Assembly: GCF_910589175.1 (NCBI RefSeq)
Contig: NZ_CAJURR010000003.1
Coordinates: forward strand, 1-64,000
Source of the DNA: an uncultured Lactobacillus sp.
GTDB taxonomy: Bacteria; Bacillota; Bacilli; Lactobacillales; Lactobacillaceae
Length of the DNA stretch: 64,000 nucleotides
Direction of reading: 5' to 3'
In this document: positions 8,273-16,300 of the stretch, piece after piece
How the letters are laid out: each line of letters begins with the position of its first letter
How positions within the stretch are numbered: the stretch's first letter is position 1
Made by a program: the position numbers and the translations under genes
Notes under the pieces: model-generated
The model's database searches: none
What the model was told of the DNA's origin: nothing
What the model saw: the letters and a program-made list of their open reading frames with translations, nothing else

Positions 8273-8310
8273 AAAAAAGAACGTTAAATTTTACACTCAA
8301 CGTTCTTTTT
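8273..8310 (-). terminator. Terminator of the C69 dipeptidase gene
   Basis: Stem AAAAAAGAACGTT / AACGTTCTTTTT (12 bp) with a 13-nt loop, 21 nt beyond the dipeptidase stop codon. The A/T flanks allow action in both directions. The other bases between 8151 and 8272 are AT-rich with nothing else visible. Confidence 0.85.
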
Positions 8311-8330
8311 ATATCATGAATTTTTACAAA

Positions 8331-9746
8331 TTAATCAAGTAAATCGTATTTCAAAGTCATTAATCCGTGACCTTCGTTAACCATGTTACCTAGTAATTCG
8401 ACAGTATTATTGTAGACTGTATCAGCCATCTTTTGATTTGCTTCATTAAGCTTATCTTGAAGTTCATCACCAGAATATTTCTCGACTTCTTTATCAGTTT
8501 CGTGTTGAATCTTATGGCACTGTGCAAGACTCTTTTGTTCAAAGTCAGCTTCTAATTCACCGTAAACGCGGAAATTAGTGTCACCTAATTGGGCAGTTAA
8601 TTTGTTTAACCAAAAGATCTTGTTTAAATCAAACTTAGGACCAGTTTGGAAACTTGCTGGAGTAGTAGTGATATTAGTGTAGAAAGGAACCATGCTATTA
8701 AAAGTATTTGGTCCAAATGCTAACCATTGAACACCAGCAATTTTTTCTGGAACATCATTTCTAATTTGTAAAATATGAGTTTCAAAGTTTCTGTTAATAC
8801 CAATTGGACGGAAAGTTTTCTTTTGTTCAGCACTACCTTGATCACCGTATGCGTCAAAAGGAGTGTCTTGGTAGTGAGAACTTTCAGCCCACTTAATATC
8901 TTCAATACTGATTTTACGGTTTGCATGGCAAATAAATGGTTGATCTTGGTCACTTGGTTCGCCGCCAAAATCAGGGTCAAAGTAATTGTGAATGTACCAA
9001 GCTCGAGGATTATTGTAGTGAGCATCTTTGATTGTTGATGAGCCAAAAATATGACGTAAATTGTAGCCTTCGAGATCTGGATTTAAGTGATATTCTTCAA
9101 TTAAATCTTTAAGATCTTTTGATGAAGCAAAATCATCGTCATCAAAATAAAATTCATCAATGTTTAAACGGTTAGGTGCAATAACATAAGCATTATCTGG
9201 AATACGTCTAGCAGCCCAGTGGTGTCCACCAATAGTTTCAAGATACCAAATTTCATTCTTATCAGAAAAGGCCATACCGTTCATTTCGTAAGTACCATAC
9301 TTTTCAAGTAGATAACCTACACGTTCAACACCTTCATATGCAGAGTGAATGTAAGGAAGGGTCAAGGTAACAAAATCTTCTTCACCTAAGCCGCCTTCTT
9401 TAAGCAAGGGATCGATTCCTTGAATACGTGAGTTAGTAGTAATTGTTTCAGTTGCAGTCATAGCGATATTATCTGAATTGATGCCAGCAGCTGCCCAGAT
9501 TCCATTTTCTCCAGATGCATCAGGAGCGCTGGTGTAGCGAAGTGGATTAGGAAGAAGATCTTCGTCGTCAATCTTTTGATGACTAATTACGCTTTCGTAG
9601 TGCTTAGGTTGATCTTTTGGCATTACCACGTCGAATCTTTCAGGGATAATGGTACGACCGCCATCTTCACTACGAGCGATCATTGTTGAACCATCAATAG
9701 TTGCGTCTTTTCCGACTAAGATAGTAGTACATTCGGTTTGTTTCAT
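8331..9746 (-). CDS. pepD: C69-family dipeptidase (PepD type)
   Basis: Cytoplasmic dipeptidase of the N-terminal-nucleophile family C69, the PepD group of lactobacilli, that hydrolyses a range of dipeptides during peptide use. The 471-aa protein begins MKQTECTTILVGKDATIDGSTMIARSEDGG; Cys6 is the expected nucleophile and the GSTMIARSED block is diagnostic. Other family blocks are EEDFVTLTLPYIHSAYEGVERVG and NEIWYLETIGGHHWAARRIPD. Start ATG at 9744-9746 follows AAAGGAGC. Lactobacilli usually have several PepD paralogues, so the symbol may need a suffix. Confidence 0.9.
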   Translation of the reverse strand: MKQTECTTILVGKDATIDGSTMIARSEDGGRTIIPERFDVVMPKDQPKHYESVISHQKIDDEDLLPNPLRYTSAPDASGENGIWAAAGINSDNIAMTATETITTNSRIQGIDPLLKEGGLGEEDFVTLTLPYIHSAYEGVERVGYLLEKYGTYEMNGMAFSDKNEIWYLETIGGHHWAARRIPDNAYVIAPNRLNIDEFYFDDDDFASSKDLKDLIEEYHLNPDLEGYNLRHIFGSSTIKDAHYNNPRAWYIHNYFDPDFGGEPSDQDQPFICHANRKISIEDIKWAESSHYQDTPFDAYGDQGSAEQKKTFRPIGINRNFETHILQIRNDVPEKIAGVQWLAFGPNTFNSMVPFYTNITTTPASFQTGPKFDLNKIFWLNKLTAQLGDTNFRVYGELEADFEQKSLAQCHKIQHETDKEVEKYSGDELQDKLNEANQKMADTVYNNTVELLGNMVNEGHGLMTLKYDLLD

Positions 9747-9845
9747 TAAAAAAAGCTCCTTTTCTATTAACGTATTTATTTATATTTTAAAAGATCTTTC
9801 TAATATAAAGCAAACCTTGAAGCTAAATTTACAACAAATATAAGG

Positions 9846-9851
9846 TATAAT
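9846..9851 (+). promoter_or_regulatory. -10 element of glyA
   Basis: TATAAT, 46 nt before the glyA start. The -35 is weak. No folate or purine riboswitch sequence is visible in the short leader. Confidence 0.55.
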
Positions 9852-9896
9852 TTTGGTAAAGCATAAAGTTTCTGAAAGCATGGGAGGAATTAATCG

Positions 9897-11132
9897 ATGA
9901 ATTATGGAGAGAAAGCACCAGCACTTTGGGATGCAATTAAGAATGAAGAAAAAAGGCAAGAAGATACCATAGAGTTAATTGCATCAGAAAATATTGTTTC
10001 CGATGCTGTCAGAGAAGCACAAGGTTCAGTTTTAACTAATAAATATGCAGAAGGATATCCCGGTAAAAGATATTACGGTGGCTGTCAATATATTGATCAA
10101 GTAGAACAATTGGCGATTGACTATGCTAAAAAATTATTTAATGCAGAATATGTGAATGTTCAACCACACTCTGGGTCACAAGCTAATATGACTGTTTACA
10201 ATGCTCTATTAAAACCAGGAGATACAATTTTGGGGATGGGAATGGATGCAGGGGGCCACCTTACCCATGGCTCAAAAGTTAATTTTTCAGGAAAAATTTT
10301 TAATTCTGTTAGTTATGACCTAAATCCAGAAACTGAAGAGTTAGATTTTGATAAAATTCATCAGATTGCTTTAGAAAATAAGCCTAAATTAATTATTGCT
10401 GGTGCTTCCGCATATAGCAGAATTATTGACTGGCAAAAATTTCGCGATATTGCTGATGAAGTTGGTGCTTATTTAATGGTTGATATGGCCCATATTGCAG
10501 GTTTAGTTGCAGTGGGTGCTCATCCAAGTCCACTTCCAGTTGCTGATGTTGTAACTACCACTACCCATAAGACTTTGCGTGGTCCACGTGGAGGGATGAT
10601 TTTATCTAATAATAAAGAATTAAGTAAAAAAATTGATTCTGCTCTTTTTCCAGGTACACAAGGTGGTCCCTTGGAACATGTTATTGCTGCTAAAGCTCAG
10701 GCTTTTTATGAAGATTTGCAGCCGGAATTTACCCAATACATTAATCAAGTAATTAAAAATTCGAAAGCCATGGCTGAAGAATTTAAAAATAGCAAAAAGA
10801 TTCGCGTGATTTCAGGTGGAACTGATAACCACTTGATGATTATTGATATTACCAATACTGGTATAACGGGAAAAGATGCCCAAAATTTACTGGACTCAGT
10901 AAATATTACAACTAACAAAGAGTCTATTCCTGGTGATAAGCGAAGCCCATTTATTACTAGTGGATTAAGAATTGGAACACCAGCAATAACTAGCCGAGGC
11001 TTTAAGGAATCTGATGCTAAAGAAGTGGCTAAAATAATTATTGAAGTTTTGGATAATCCTGAAGATACAGAAGTATTGGCTCAGGCAAAAGAAAGAATTA
11101 AGGATTTAGTTCAGAAATATCCTATCAAATAA
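9897..11132 (+). CDS. glyA: Serine hydroxymethyltransferase
   Basis: PLP enzyme converting serine and tetrahydrofolate to glycine and 5,10-methylene-tetrahydrofolate, the main one-carbon source for thymidylate synthesis. The 411-aa length is standard. Seen: [13 protein letters not shown] near the N-terminus, [32 protein letters not shown], and [14 protein letters not shown] with the PLP-binding Lys at about residue 226. The start has GGGAGGA 8 nt upstream. Apparently monocistronic. Confidence 0.96.
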   Translation: MNYGEKAPALWDAIKNEEKRQEDTIELIASENIVSDAVREAQGSVLTNKYAEGYPGKRYYGGCQYIDQVEQLAIDYAKKLFNAEYVNVQPHSGSQANMTVYNALLKPGDTILGMGMDAGGHLTHGSKVNFSGKIFNSVSYDLNPETEELDFDKIHQIALENKPKLIIAGASAYSRIIDWQKFRDIADEVGAYLMVDMAHIAGLVAVGAHPSPLPVADVVTTTTHKTLRGPRGGMILSNNKELSKKIDSALFPGTQGGPLEHVIAAKAQAFYEDLQPEFTQYINQVIKNSKAMAEEFKNSKKIRVISGGTDNHLMIIDITNTGITGKDAQNLLDSVNITTNKESIPGDKRSPFITSGLRIGTPAITSRGFKESDAKEVAKIIIEVLDNPEDTEVLAQAKERIKDLVQKYPIK

Positions 11133-11138
11133 AAGCTA

Positions 11139-11167
11139 TTGACAGAAAAATATAAGCCAATTACAAT
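11139..11167 (+). promoter_or_regulatory. Promoter of the ABC importer leader
   Basis: TTGACA (11139-11144), exactly 17 bp, TACAAT (11162-11167); a near-consensus sigma-A promoter starting 6 nt after the glyA stop. It implies a transcript beginning near 11174 and a leader of about 245 nt before the first importer gene, long enough for attenuation. Confidence 0.75.
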
Positions 11168-11197
11168 ATAATTAAATTTTTTAAGGAGTAGTTAATT

Positions 11198-11248
11198 ATG
11201 AATACACAAGCTAAGTTTATGAAAATTAATCGTTGGCAAGGCCAGTAA
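11198..11248 (+). CDS. Putative 16-aa leader peptide with a late Trp codon
   Basis: Short ORF MNTQAKFMKINRWQGQ with its own strong AAGGAG Shine-Dalgarno 8 nt before the ATG and directly after a strong promoter. It has a single Trp codon (TGG, 11234-11236) four codons before the stop. The stop codon lies 2 nt before the first of a set of mutually exclusive hairpins that ends in an intrinsic terminator. The importer downstream belongs to a family whose members include streptococcal tryptophan transporters, so a Trp-sensing leader peptide is a reasonable inference. No T-box sequence is present. Confidence 0.55.
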   Translation: MNTQAKFMKINRWQGQ

Positions 11249-11250
11249 AT

Positions 11251-11355
11251 CAGGTTGTTAAGCAAGATGCAACCTGAAAGATTCAGATTGTATCTGTGCT
11301 GGCTGTGTATTTATTGTGGTCTGCATGGAGTAACATGCAGACCTTTTTCTTTTTG
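11251..11355 (+). promoter_or_regulatory. Attenuator with competing hairpins and intrinsic terminator
   Basis: Three mutually exclusive pairings can be drawn. Segment 1:2 is CAGGTTG (11251-11257) with CAACCTG (11270-11276). Segment 3:4 is GGTCTGCATG (11318-11327) with CATGCAGACC (11334-11343), a perfect 10-bp stem followed by TTTTTCTTTTT, i.e. a terminator. Segment 2:3 is ATGCAACC (11267-11274) with GGTCTGCAT (11318-11326, one bulged C), which would block the terminator. This is the classic 1-2-3-4 attenuator layout behind a leader ORF. Confidence 0.6.
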
Positions 11356-11367
11356 TGATAAAAAAGT

Positions 11368-11406
11368 AACAGGAATCTGCATGTGAAAATAGATTCCTGT
11401 TTTTTT
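11368..11406 (+). terminator. Second hairpin/terminator abutting the importer ribosome site
   Basis: Perfect 11-bp stem AACAGGAATCT / AGATTCCTGTT followed by a T-run that ends right at GGAG (11407-11410), the Shine-Dalgarno of the substrate-binding-protein gene. It may be a back-up terminator or may affect translation. Its loop repeats CTGCATG found in the first terminator stem. Confidence 0.7.
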
Positions 11407-11417
11407 GGAGAAAAATT

Positions 11418-12410
11418 ATGAAAAGAATGTATGGATTAATTGTAATTTTAGTAGCTTTTCTAACCATAGCTTTTTTTGGAGAAAATAAACAAAAAGAAGA
11501 AAATAATAAAATTCCCCGAGTTGGTGTCTTAACTCTTATGCGTCACCCGGCTCTTGATGAGATATATCGCGGCTTTCGAGATGAGCTGAAAGAAGAGGGC
11601 TACGTAAATGGAAAAAATATCAAAATTGACTATCAAAATGCAAATAATGATCAGAGTAATTTACGTACGATGGCAACAAAGCTAACTGATGAGGAGTCAA
11701 GAGTATTAGTTGGAATTACTACTCCAGCTGCCCAAGCATTGGCGAATACAACCAATAAGATTCCAATAGTTTTAGGTGCTGTAACAAGTCCAAAAACTAG
11801 TGGGCTAGTAAAAAATGAAAGACATCCCGAAAAAAATATTACTGGTGTATCAGATGCTGCTCCAATTAGGCAACAATTGGATTTAATTAGGGAATTTTTA
11901 CCTAATTTAAAAACTTTAGGAGTAATTTATACTTCTAGTGATTCTTCTGCAGTTAGCGGCTTTCATGAGATTGAGCGTGAATGTAAAAAGAGAGAAATAA
12001 ATTTAAAGTCTTTTTCAATTGCTAATAGCAATGATCTTAATCAAGTTTCGGAGCAAATGTTTAGTCAAGTAGACGCTGTAATTGTTCCAACTGACAATAC
12101 TATTGCCGGAGCAATGGAAACATTGGTTAAAAATGGTAATGCTGCTAAAAAGCCAATTTTCCCGGCTGCAGCAACTATGGTAAAACAAGGAGGCCTTGCA
12201 ACTTATAGTGTCAATCAATATGAGTTGGGAAAAATGACTGGAAAGATGACTGTTGAAATTTTAAAGGGTAAAAAAGTTAGTTCTTTACCAGTTGAGAGAG
12301 TGAAAAAGGGAGAACCAATAGTTAATTTAAAAGAAGCCAGAGAATTAAATCTTCAAGTACCGCAAAGATTTTTAGAAGAGTGTCAGAAAAAAGGAGTTGT
12401 ATATAGATGA
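11418..12410 (+). CDS. ABC transporter substrate-binding protein, TrpX-like
   Basis: Extracytoplasmic binding protein of the ABC_sub_bind family (Pfam PF04392), whose streptococcal members are called TrpX. Seen: N-terminal hydrophobic anchor (residues 5-20), then the family start RVGVLTLMRHPALDEIYRGF, GITTPAAQALAN, PIVLGAVTSPKTSGLV, the hinge block TLGVIYTSSDSSAVSGF and VPTDNTIAGAMETLV. There is no lipobox Cys, so the protein is probably held by an uncleaved anchor or released. It is the first of three overlapping genes. Substrate is not certain: tryptophan or another aromatic compound is favoured by family and leader peptide. Confidence 0.85.
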   Translation: MKRMYGLIVILVAFLTIAFFGENKQKEENNKIPRVGVLTLMRHPALDEIYRGFRDELKEEGYVNGKNIKIDYQNANNDQSNLRTMATKLTDEESRVLVGITTPAAQALANTTNKIPIVLGAVTSPKTSGLVKNERHPEKNITGVSDAAPIRQQLDLIREFLPNLKTLGVIYTSSDSSAVSGFHEIERECKKREINLKSFSIANSNDLNQVSEQMFSQVDAVIVPTDNTIAGAMETLVKNGNAAKKPIFPAAATMVKQGGLATYSVNQYELGKMTGKMTVEILKGKKVSSLPVERVKKGEPIVNLKEARELNLQVPQRFLEECQKKGVVYR

Positions 12411-13306
12411 ACTTGATCGTATCTGCTATTGGCCAGGGTTTGCTATGGGCTTTGCTTGGCTTAGGATTATATTTGACATTTAGAATTTTGAATTTTGCTG
12501 ATATGACCGTAGAAGGAACTTTTCCATTGGGGGCAGCTGTTGCAGTAGCTAATATTTCACACGGAATGTCTCCGTACTTAGCTACTTTCTTAGCATTTTT
12601 AGCTGGAATGACAGCGGGCTTAGTAACAGGATTATTGTATACAAAAGGAAAAATTCCAATTCTACTTGCTGGTATTTTAACAATGACGGCAATTTATTCT
12701 ATTAATTTAAGAATTATGGGCGGCTCTAATATTTCACTGATTGGTAAGAAGACTTTACTCAATAATGAATTTTTAGAAAGTTTACCCCAATATTTTAACA
12801 GTGTTGTTTTAGGTATCGTAGTAGTAATAGTAATTACGGGAATCTTAATTTTCTTTTTAAATACAGATTTTGGTCAAGCTTTTATTGCTACTGGAGATAA
12901 CCCTAATATGGCCAAATCATTAGGAATTCACACAGATTTTATGGTAATTATCGGATTAATGTTATCAAATGGAATAGTTGCCTTGTGTGGAGCATTAATT
13001 GCGCAAAACAATGGCTATGCGGATATTAATATGGGAATTGGAACCATTGTTATTGCTTTAGCTTCGATTATTATTGGTGAAGTAGCTTTTGGAGAATTGA
13101 CCTTAAATCAGCGTTTAGTAGCCGTAACTTTAGGTAGTATTATCTATCGTCTGATTTTGTTAGCTGTACTTCAACTTGGATTTTCAGCTAATGACTTAAA
13201 CTTGATCTCTTCTATTGTGTTAGCCCTCTGTATGATGCTCCCACAATTAGAAAAGTTTTTACATTTGAAAAAGCCAGTAGAAAGAGGTGTGAAAAAGCAT
13301 GACTAA
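12407..13306 (+). CDS. ABC transporter permease, TrpY-like
   Basis: Integral membrane subunit of the same importer; it belongs to the branched-chain amino-acid type permease family (BPD_transp_2). The 299-aa chain has eight to nine hydrophobic segments, beginning LIVSAIGQGLLWALLGLGLYLTFRILNFADMTVEGTF, the standard opening of this family, and contains the DNPNMAKSLGI coupling-helix region. Its ATG overlaps the stop of the binding-protein gene by 4 nt (ATGA), and its own end overlaps the ATPase gene by 8 nt, so the three are translationally coupled. Confidence 0.88.
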   Translation: MNLIVSAIGQGLLWALLGLGLYLTFRILNFADMTVEGTFPLGAAVAVANISHGMSPYLATFLAFLAGMTAGLVTGLLYTKGKIPILLAGILTMTAIYSINLRIMGGSNISLIGKKTLLNNEFLESLPQYFNSVVLGIVVVIVITGILIFFLNTDFGQAFIATGDNPNMAKSLGIHTDFMVIIGLMLSNGIVALCGALIAQNNGYADINMGIGTIVIALASIIIGEVAFGELTLNQRLVAVTLGSIIYRLILLAVLQLGFSANDLNLISSIVLALCMMLPQLEKFLHLKKPVERGVKKHD

Positions 13307-14063
13307 GCCAATTCTAGAATTAAAAGATGTCAAAACAACTGTTAAAACAGCTGATGGCGAAGTTGTCCCAATTTTAAAGGGAATTAATTTAGAAATTAGA
13401 TCTGGGGATTTTATTACTATAATTGGGACAAATGGAGCGGGCAAATCTACACTTTTTAATACGATTGCGGGCAGTTTAAAACCTGATAGTGGTATTCTTC
13501 AGCACAATGGGCAAGATATTACTAAAATGAGTGAAGAAAAGCGGACGCAATTTATTGGACGAGTTTTTCAAGATCCTAAGATGGGGACTGCTCCTAGAAT
13601 GACCGTGGCAGAAAATTTATTACTAGCAACCAAGCGGGGAAAGAGAAGGTTTTTAAAGATTAGAAAACTTAAGCAAAATTTACCTCGTTTTAAAAAACTA
13701 GCTGCAGTTATGAATAATGGCTTAGAAAAACGCTTAAATACATTTGTAGAGGGCTTATCTGGAGGCCAAAGACAAGCTTTAAGCTTCTTGATGGCTACAA
13801 TAGAAAAGCCTGATATTTTGCTATTAGATGAGCATACAGCCGCTTTAGATCCGCATACTAGTGAAAATCTACTAGCAGTAACAGATAAGCAAATTAAAAA
13901 AAATAAATTAACTGCCTTAATGATTACGCATCACATGGAGGATGCTTTAAAATATGGAAATCGTCTTTTGGTGTTAAAGGATGGTCAAGTTAAAGCGGAT
14001 ATTAGTGAAGAAGAAAAAAAGAATTTAAAAGTAAGTGATCTTTATAGTTATTTTGAAGATTGA
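13299..14063 (+). CDS. ABC transporter ATP-binding protein, TrpZ-like
   Basis: Cytoplasmic ATPase that powers the importer. 254 aa with all motifs in order: Walker A GTNGAGKST (about residue 43), Q-loop in GRVFQDP, signature LSGGQRQ (about 152), Walker B ILLLDEHTAALDP and switch His in MITHHMEDA. The DEH triplet after Walker B in LLDEHTAAL is usual for this subgroup. It is the last gene of the three-gene unit and is followed by a terminator. Confidence 0.9.
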   Translation: MTKPILELKDVKTTVKTADGEVVPILKGINLEIRSGDFITIIGTNGAGKSTLFNTIAGSLKPDSGILQHNGQDITKMSEEKRTQFIGRVFQDPKMGTAPRMTVAENLLLATKRGKRRFLKIRKLKQNLPRFKKLAAVMNNGLEKRLNTFVEGLSGGQRQALSFLMATIEKPDILLLDEHTAALDPHTSENLLAVTDKQIKKNKLTALMITHHMEDALKYGNRLLVLKDGQVKADISEEEKKNLKVSDLYSYFED

Positions 14064-14066
14064 TCT

Positions 14067-14102
14067 AAAACCTAGGGCTGGTTGTCGGTTCTAGGTTTTT
14101 TA
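14067..14102 (+). terminator. Terminator of the ABC importer operon
   Basis: 9-bp stem AAAACCTAG / CTAGGTTTT with a 15-nt loop and TTTTTT tail, 4 nt after the ATPase stop codon. Confidence 0.88.
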
Positions 14103-14171
14103 GTTAAAATAATTTTTAATTGTTTTAATTAAGTATAGATTTAATTTTTATAAAGAAGGGATGGAAGAGAT

Positions 14172-15770
14172 GTGAATAAGGGACACAAAATAAGTTTATT
14201 TTCAGCAATAATGCTAGCCCTTAATTCGTTGATTGGATCCGGATGGCTTTTTGGCTCAGGCTCGGCAGCAAAAATTGCCGGCCCAGCGGCTATCTTATCT
14301 TGGATAATCGGTGCAGTTATTATTATTGCAATTGCCTTAACCTATGTTGAGCTAGGAACTATGTTTCCTGAAAGTGGGGGAATGAGTAAATATGCTCAAT
14401 ATAGCCATGGGCCCATGCTTGGTTTTATCGCTGCTTGGGCAAATTGGATTTCGCTGGTAACTTTGGTGCCAATGGAGGCAGTTGCGGCTGTTCAATACAT
14501 GAGTTCTTGGCCATGGAAGTGGGCAAACTGGACACATCACTTTATGCAAGACGGAAATATAACTACACTGGGGCTATTATTGGTATTTGTGTTCATGATT
14601 ATTTTTACTTTAATTAATTTCTGGTCAATTAAAATCATGACCCATTTTACTAATTTGATCTCTGTTTTTAAAGTGCTCTTGCCTACGATAACAATCATTA
14701 TGCTGTTTGCATCTAGTTTTCATCCTGCTAACTTTGGTCACAATGTAAAAACATTTATGCCTTATGGAAGTAGAGCAATTTTTGAAGCAGCTTCTGGTGC
14801 TGGTATCATTATGTCTTATGACGCATTTCAGACAGTAATTAATATTGGTGGTGAATTAAAGAATCCGCGAAAGAACATTATTCGTGGAGTTTTAATTTCC
14901 ATGTTTGTGACGGCTGCAATTTATATTTTGCTTCAAGTAGCCTTTATTGGAACAGTTGATCCGGTGATGCTTGCTAAGAAATCCTGGCATGGAATTAATT
15001 TTGCGTCCCCATTTGCCGATATTGCCATCCTTTTAGGGATTAATTGGCTTGTAATTTTACTTTATATGGATGCTTTTGTTTCACCTTTTGGTACTGGAGT
15101 GGCTTTTGTTGCAACGGCATCAAGAGCTCTGGCTGCAATGACGTACACAAAACACTTACCAGCTTGGTTAGGGAGACTTAGTAGACGCTATCTAGTGCCT
15201 CGTTTTGCGATGATTGCGGATTTGATTTTAGCGATGATTTTAGTAAGTGTCTTTAGAAACTGGAATTTACTTGCAACAGTAATTACTTGTGCAACTTTGA
15301 TTGCTTATTTAACTGGTCCAGTTACTACTATTACTTTAAGAAAAATAGCACCAGATTTAGATAGACCATATAAACCTACATATATGCGTTGGTTTGCTCC
15401 TTTAACTTTTGTATTAACTAGTTTAGCTATTTATTGGACGATGTGGCCAACAACAATTCAAGTTATTTTGGTTATTCTTGTGGGAATTCCAATTTATTTC
15501 TATTATGAAGTTAAATATCAAAAGAAAGATTTTAAATCACAGTTTAAGCATGCTGCTTGGCTTTTAGGGTATTTAGTATTTATTTCTATTATGTCTTATT
15601 GTGGTAGCGACGGCTTTGGTGGACAAAACTGGATTAAATACCCTTGGGACTTTTTATTGATTGCAATTGTTTCATTGCTGTTTTATAAAGTTGCAATTGA
15701 TACAGGACTAGAAAAAATTGATCCCGCAGCGATAAAAGTAAACGAAAAAATTAAGCTTAAGAAGAATTAG
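14172..15770 (+). CDS. APC-family amino-acid permease
   Basis: Secondary amino-acid transporter of the APC superfamily. The 532-aa chain begins KISLFSAIMLALNSLIGSGWLFGSG, with the helix-1 GSGWLF motif, and has about 12-14 hydrophobic segments; ELGTMFPESGGMSKYAQYSHGP matches the family helix-2/loop block. The GTG start (14172) is chosen because the ATG two bases earlier runs into a stop at once; GGAAGAG is the ribosome site. Substrate unknown; the family covers many amino acids and amine/amino-acid antiporters. Monocistronic. Confidence 0.87.
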   Translation: MNKGHKISLFSAIMLALNSLIGSGWLFGSGSAAKIAGPAAILSWIIGAVIIIAIALTYVELGTMFPESGGMSKYAQYSHGPMLGFIAAWANWISLVTLVPMEAVAAVQYMSSWPWKWANWTHHFMQDGNITTLGLLLVFVFMIIFTLINFWSIKIMTHFTNLISVFKVLLPTITIIMLFASSFHPANFGHNVKTFMPYGSRAIFEAASGAGIIMSYDAFQTVINIGGELKNPRKNIIRGVLISMFVTAAIYILLQVAFIGTVDPVMLAKKSWHGINFASPFADIAILLGINWLVILLYMDAFVSPFGTGVAFVATASRALAAMTYTKHLPAWLGRLSRRYLVPRFAMIADLILAMILVSVFRNWNLLATVITCATLIAYLTGPVTTITLRKIAPDLDRPYKPTYMRWFAPLTFVLTSLAIYWTMWPTTIQVILVILVGIPIYFYYEVKYQKKDFKSQFKHAAWLLGYLVFISIMSYCGSDGFGGQNWIKYPWDFLLIAIVSLLFYKVAIDTGLEKIDPAAIKVNEKIKLKKN

Positions 15771-15796
15771 AATTAGGTCCACTATTAGAAATTAGC

Positions 15797-15825
15797 TTGA
15801 ATTATAGTTAGAAAGGTGCTATCCT
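15797..15825 (+). promoter_or_regulatory. Promoter of rpmE2
   Basis: TTGAAT (15797-15802), 17-bp spacer, TATCCT (15820-15825), giving a leader of about 55 nt. No Zur-like palindrome was seen around it. Confidence 0.55.
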
Positions 15826-15886
15826 TAACTAGTCGTAAAATAATCTATGATCTGAAATATTGGTCATGGCAAAGGAGTATTAAACA

Positions 15887-16138
15887 ATGAGAAAAGGGAT
15901 TCATCCAGATTACCAAGAAGTTGTTTTCATGGACTCAGCAACTGGTGCTAAGTTCGTAGCTGGTTCTACTTTAAAACCAGAAGAAACAGTTGAATTCGAA
16001 GGTAAGACTTACCCATTAGTTCGTGTTGAAATTTCTTCAGATTCTCACCCATTCTACACTGGCAAGCAAAAGTTTGCACAAGCAGATGGTCGTATCGAAA
16101 AATTCAACAAGAAGTACGGTATGTCTTCAAAGAACTAA
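15887..16138 (+). CDS. rpmE2: 50S ribosomal protein L31 type B
   Basis: Large-subunit ribosomal protein at the central protuberance bridge. The 83-aa sequence starts [20 protein letters not shown] and ends [12 protein letters not shown], typical of the zinc-free type B form; the CxxC pairs of type A are absent. In organisms with both forms type B replaces type A under zinc limitation, but many lactobacilli have only type B. AAAGGAG precedes the ATG. Its own promoter and terminator make it monocistronic. Confidence 0.96.
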   Translation: MRKGIHPDYQEVVFMDSATGAKFVAGSTLKPEETVEFEGKTYPLVRVEISSDSHPFYTGKQKFAQADGRIEKFNKKYGMSSKN

Positions 16139-16156
16139 TAATTCTTGGTTTTTACC

Positions 16157-16190
16157 AAAAGAGCAGCCCACTTTGGACTGCTCTTTTTTT
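16157..16190 (+). terminator. Terminator of rpmE2
   Basis: 10-bp stem AAAAGAGCAG / CTGCTCTTTT closing an inner CCCACTTTGGA loop (which can pair further), followed by a T-run. Confidence 0.88.
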
Positions 16191-16198
16191 ATGCTTAA

Positions 16199-16260
16199 CG
16201 TGGTATAATTCTTATTGATATGCATGGAGCCTTTTTCTTACTGAAATAAGTCAGTATAAT
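16199..16260 (+). promoter_or_regulatory. Two candidate -10 elements before murF
   Basis: TGGTATAAT (extended -10, TATAAT at 16204-16209) and a second TATAAT at 16255-16260. Neither has a good -35. Either or both may drive murF and the helicase gene 15 nt behind it. Confidence 0.45.
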
Positions 16261-16300
16261 AGGAGTACATGCAATTTTAGGTAGGAGTAATTTATTTATT

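Noticed and set aside
11160..11417. T-box riboswitch upstream of the importer
   Set aside because: No GGGTGG-ACCGCG-like T-box sequence and the leader is too short for the specifier stem; a leader ORF explains the region better.
11258..11467. 69-aa minus-strand ORF
   Set aside because: Antisense to the attenuator hairpins of the ABC importer; no ribosome site and composition set by the stems.
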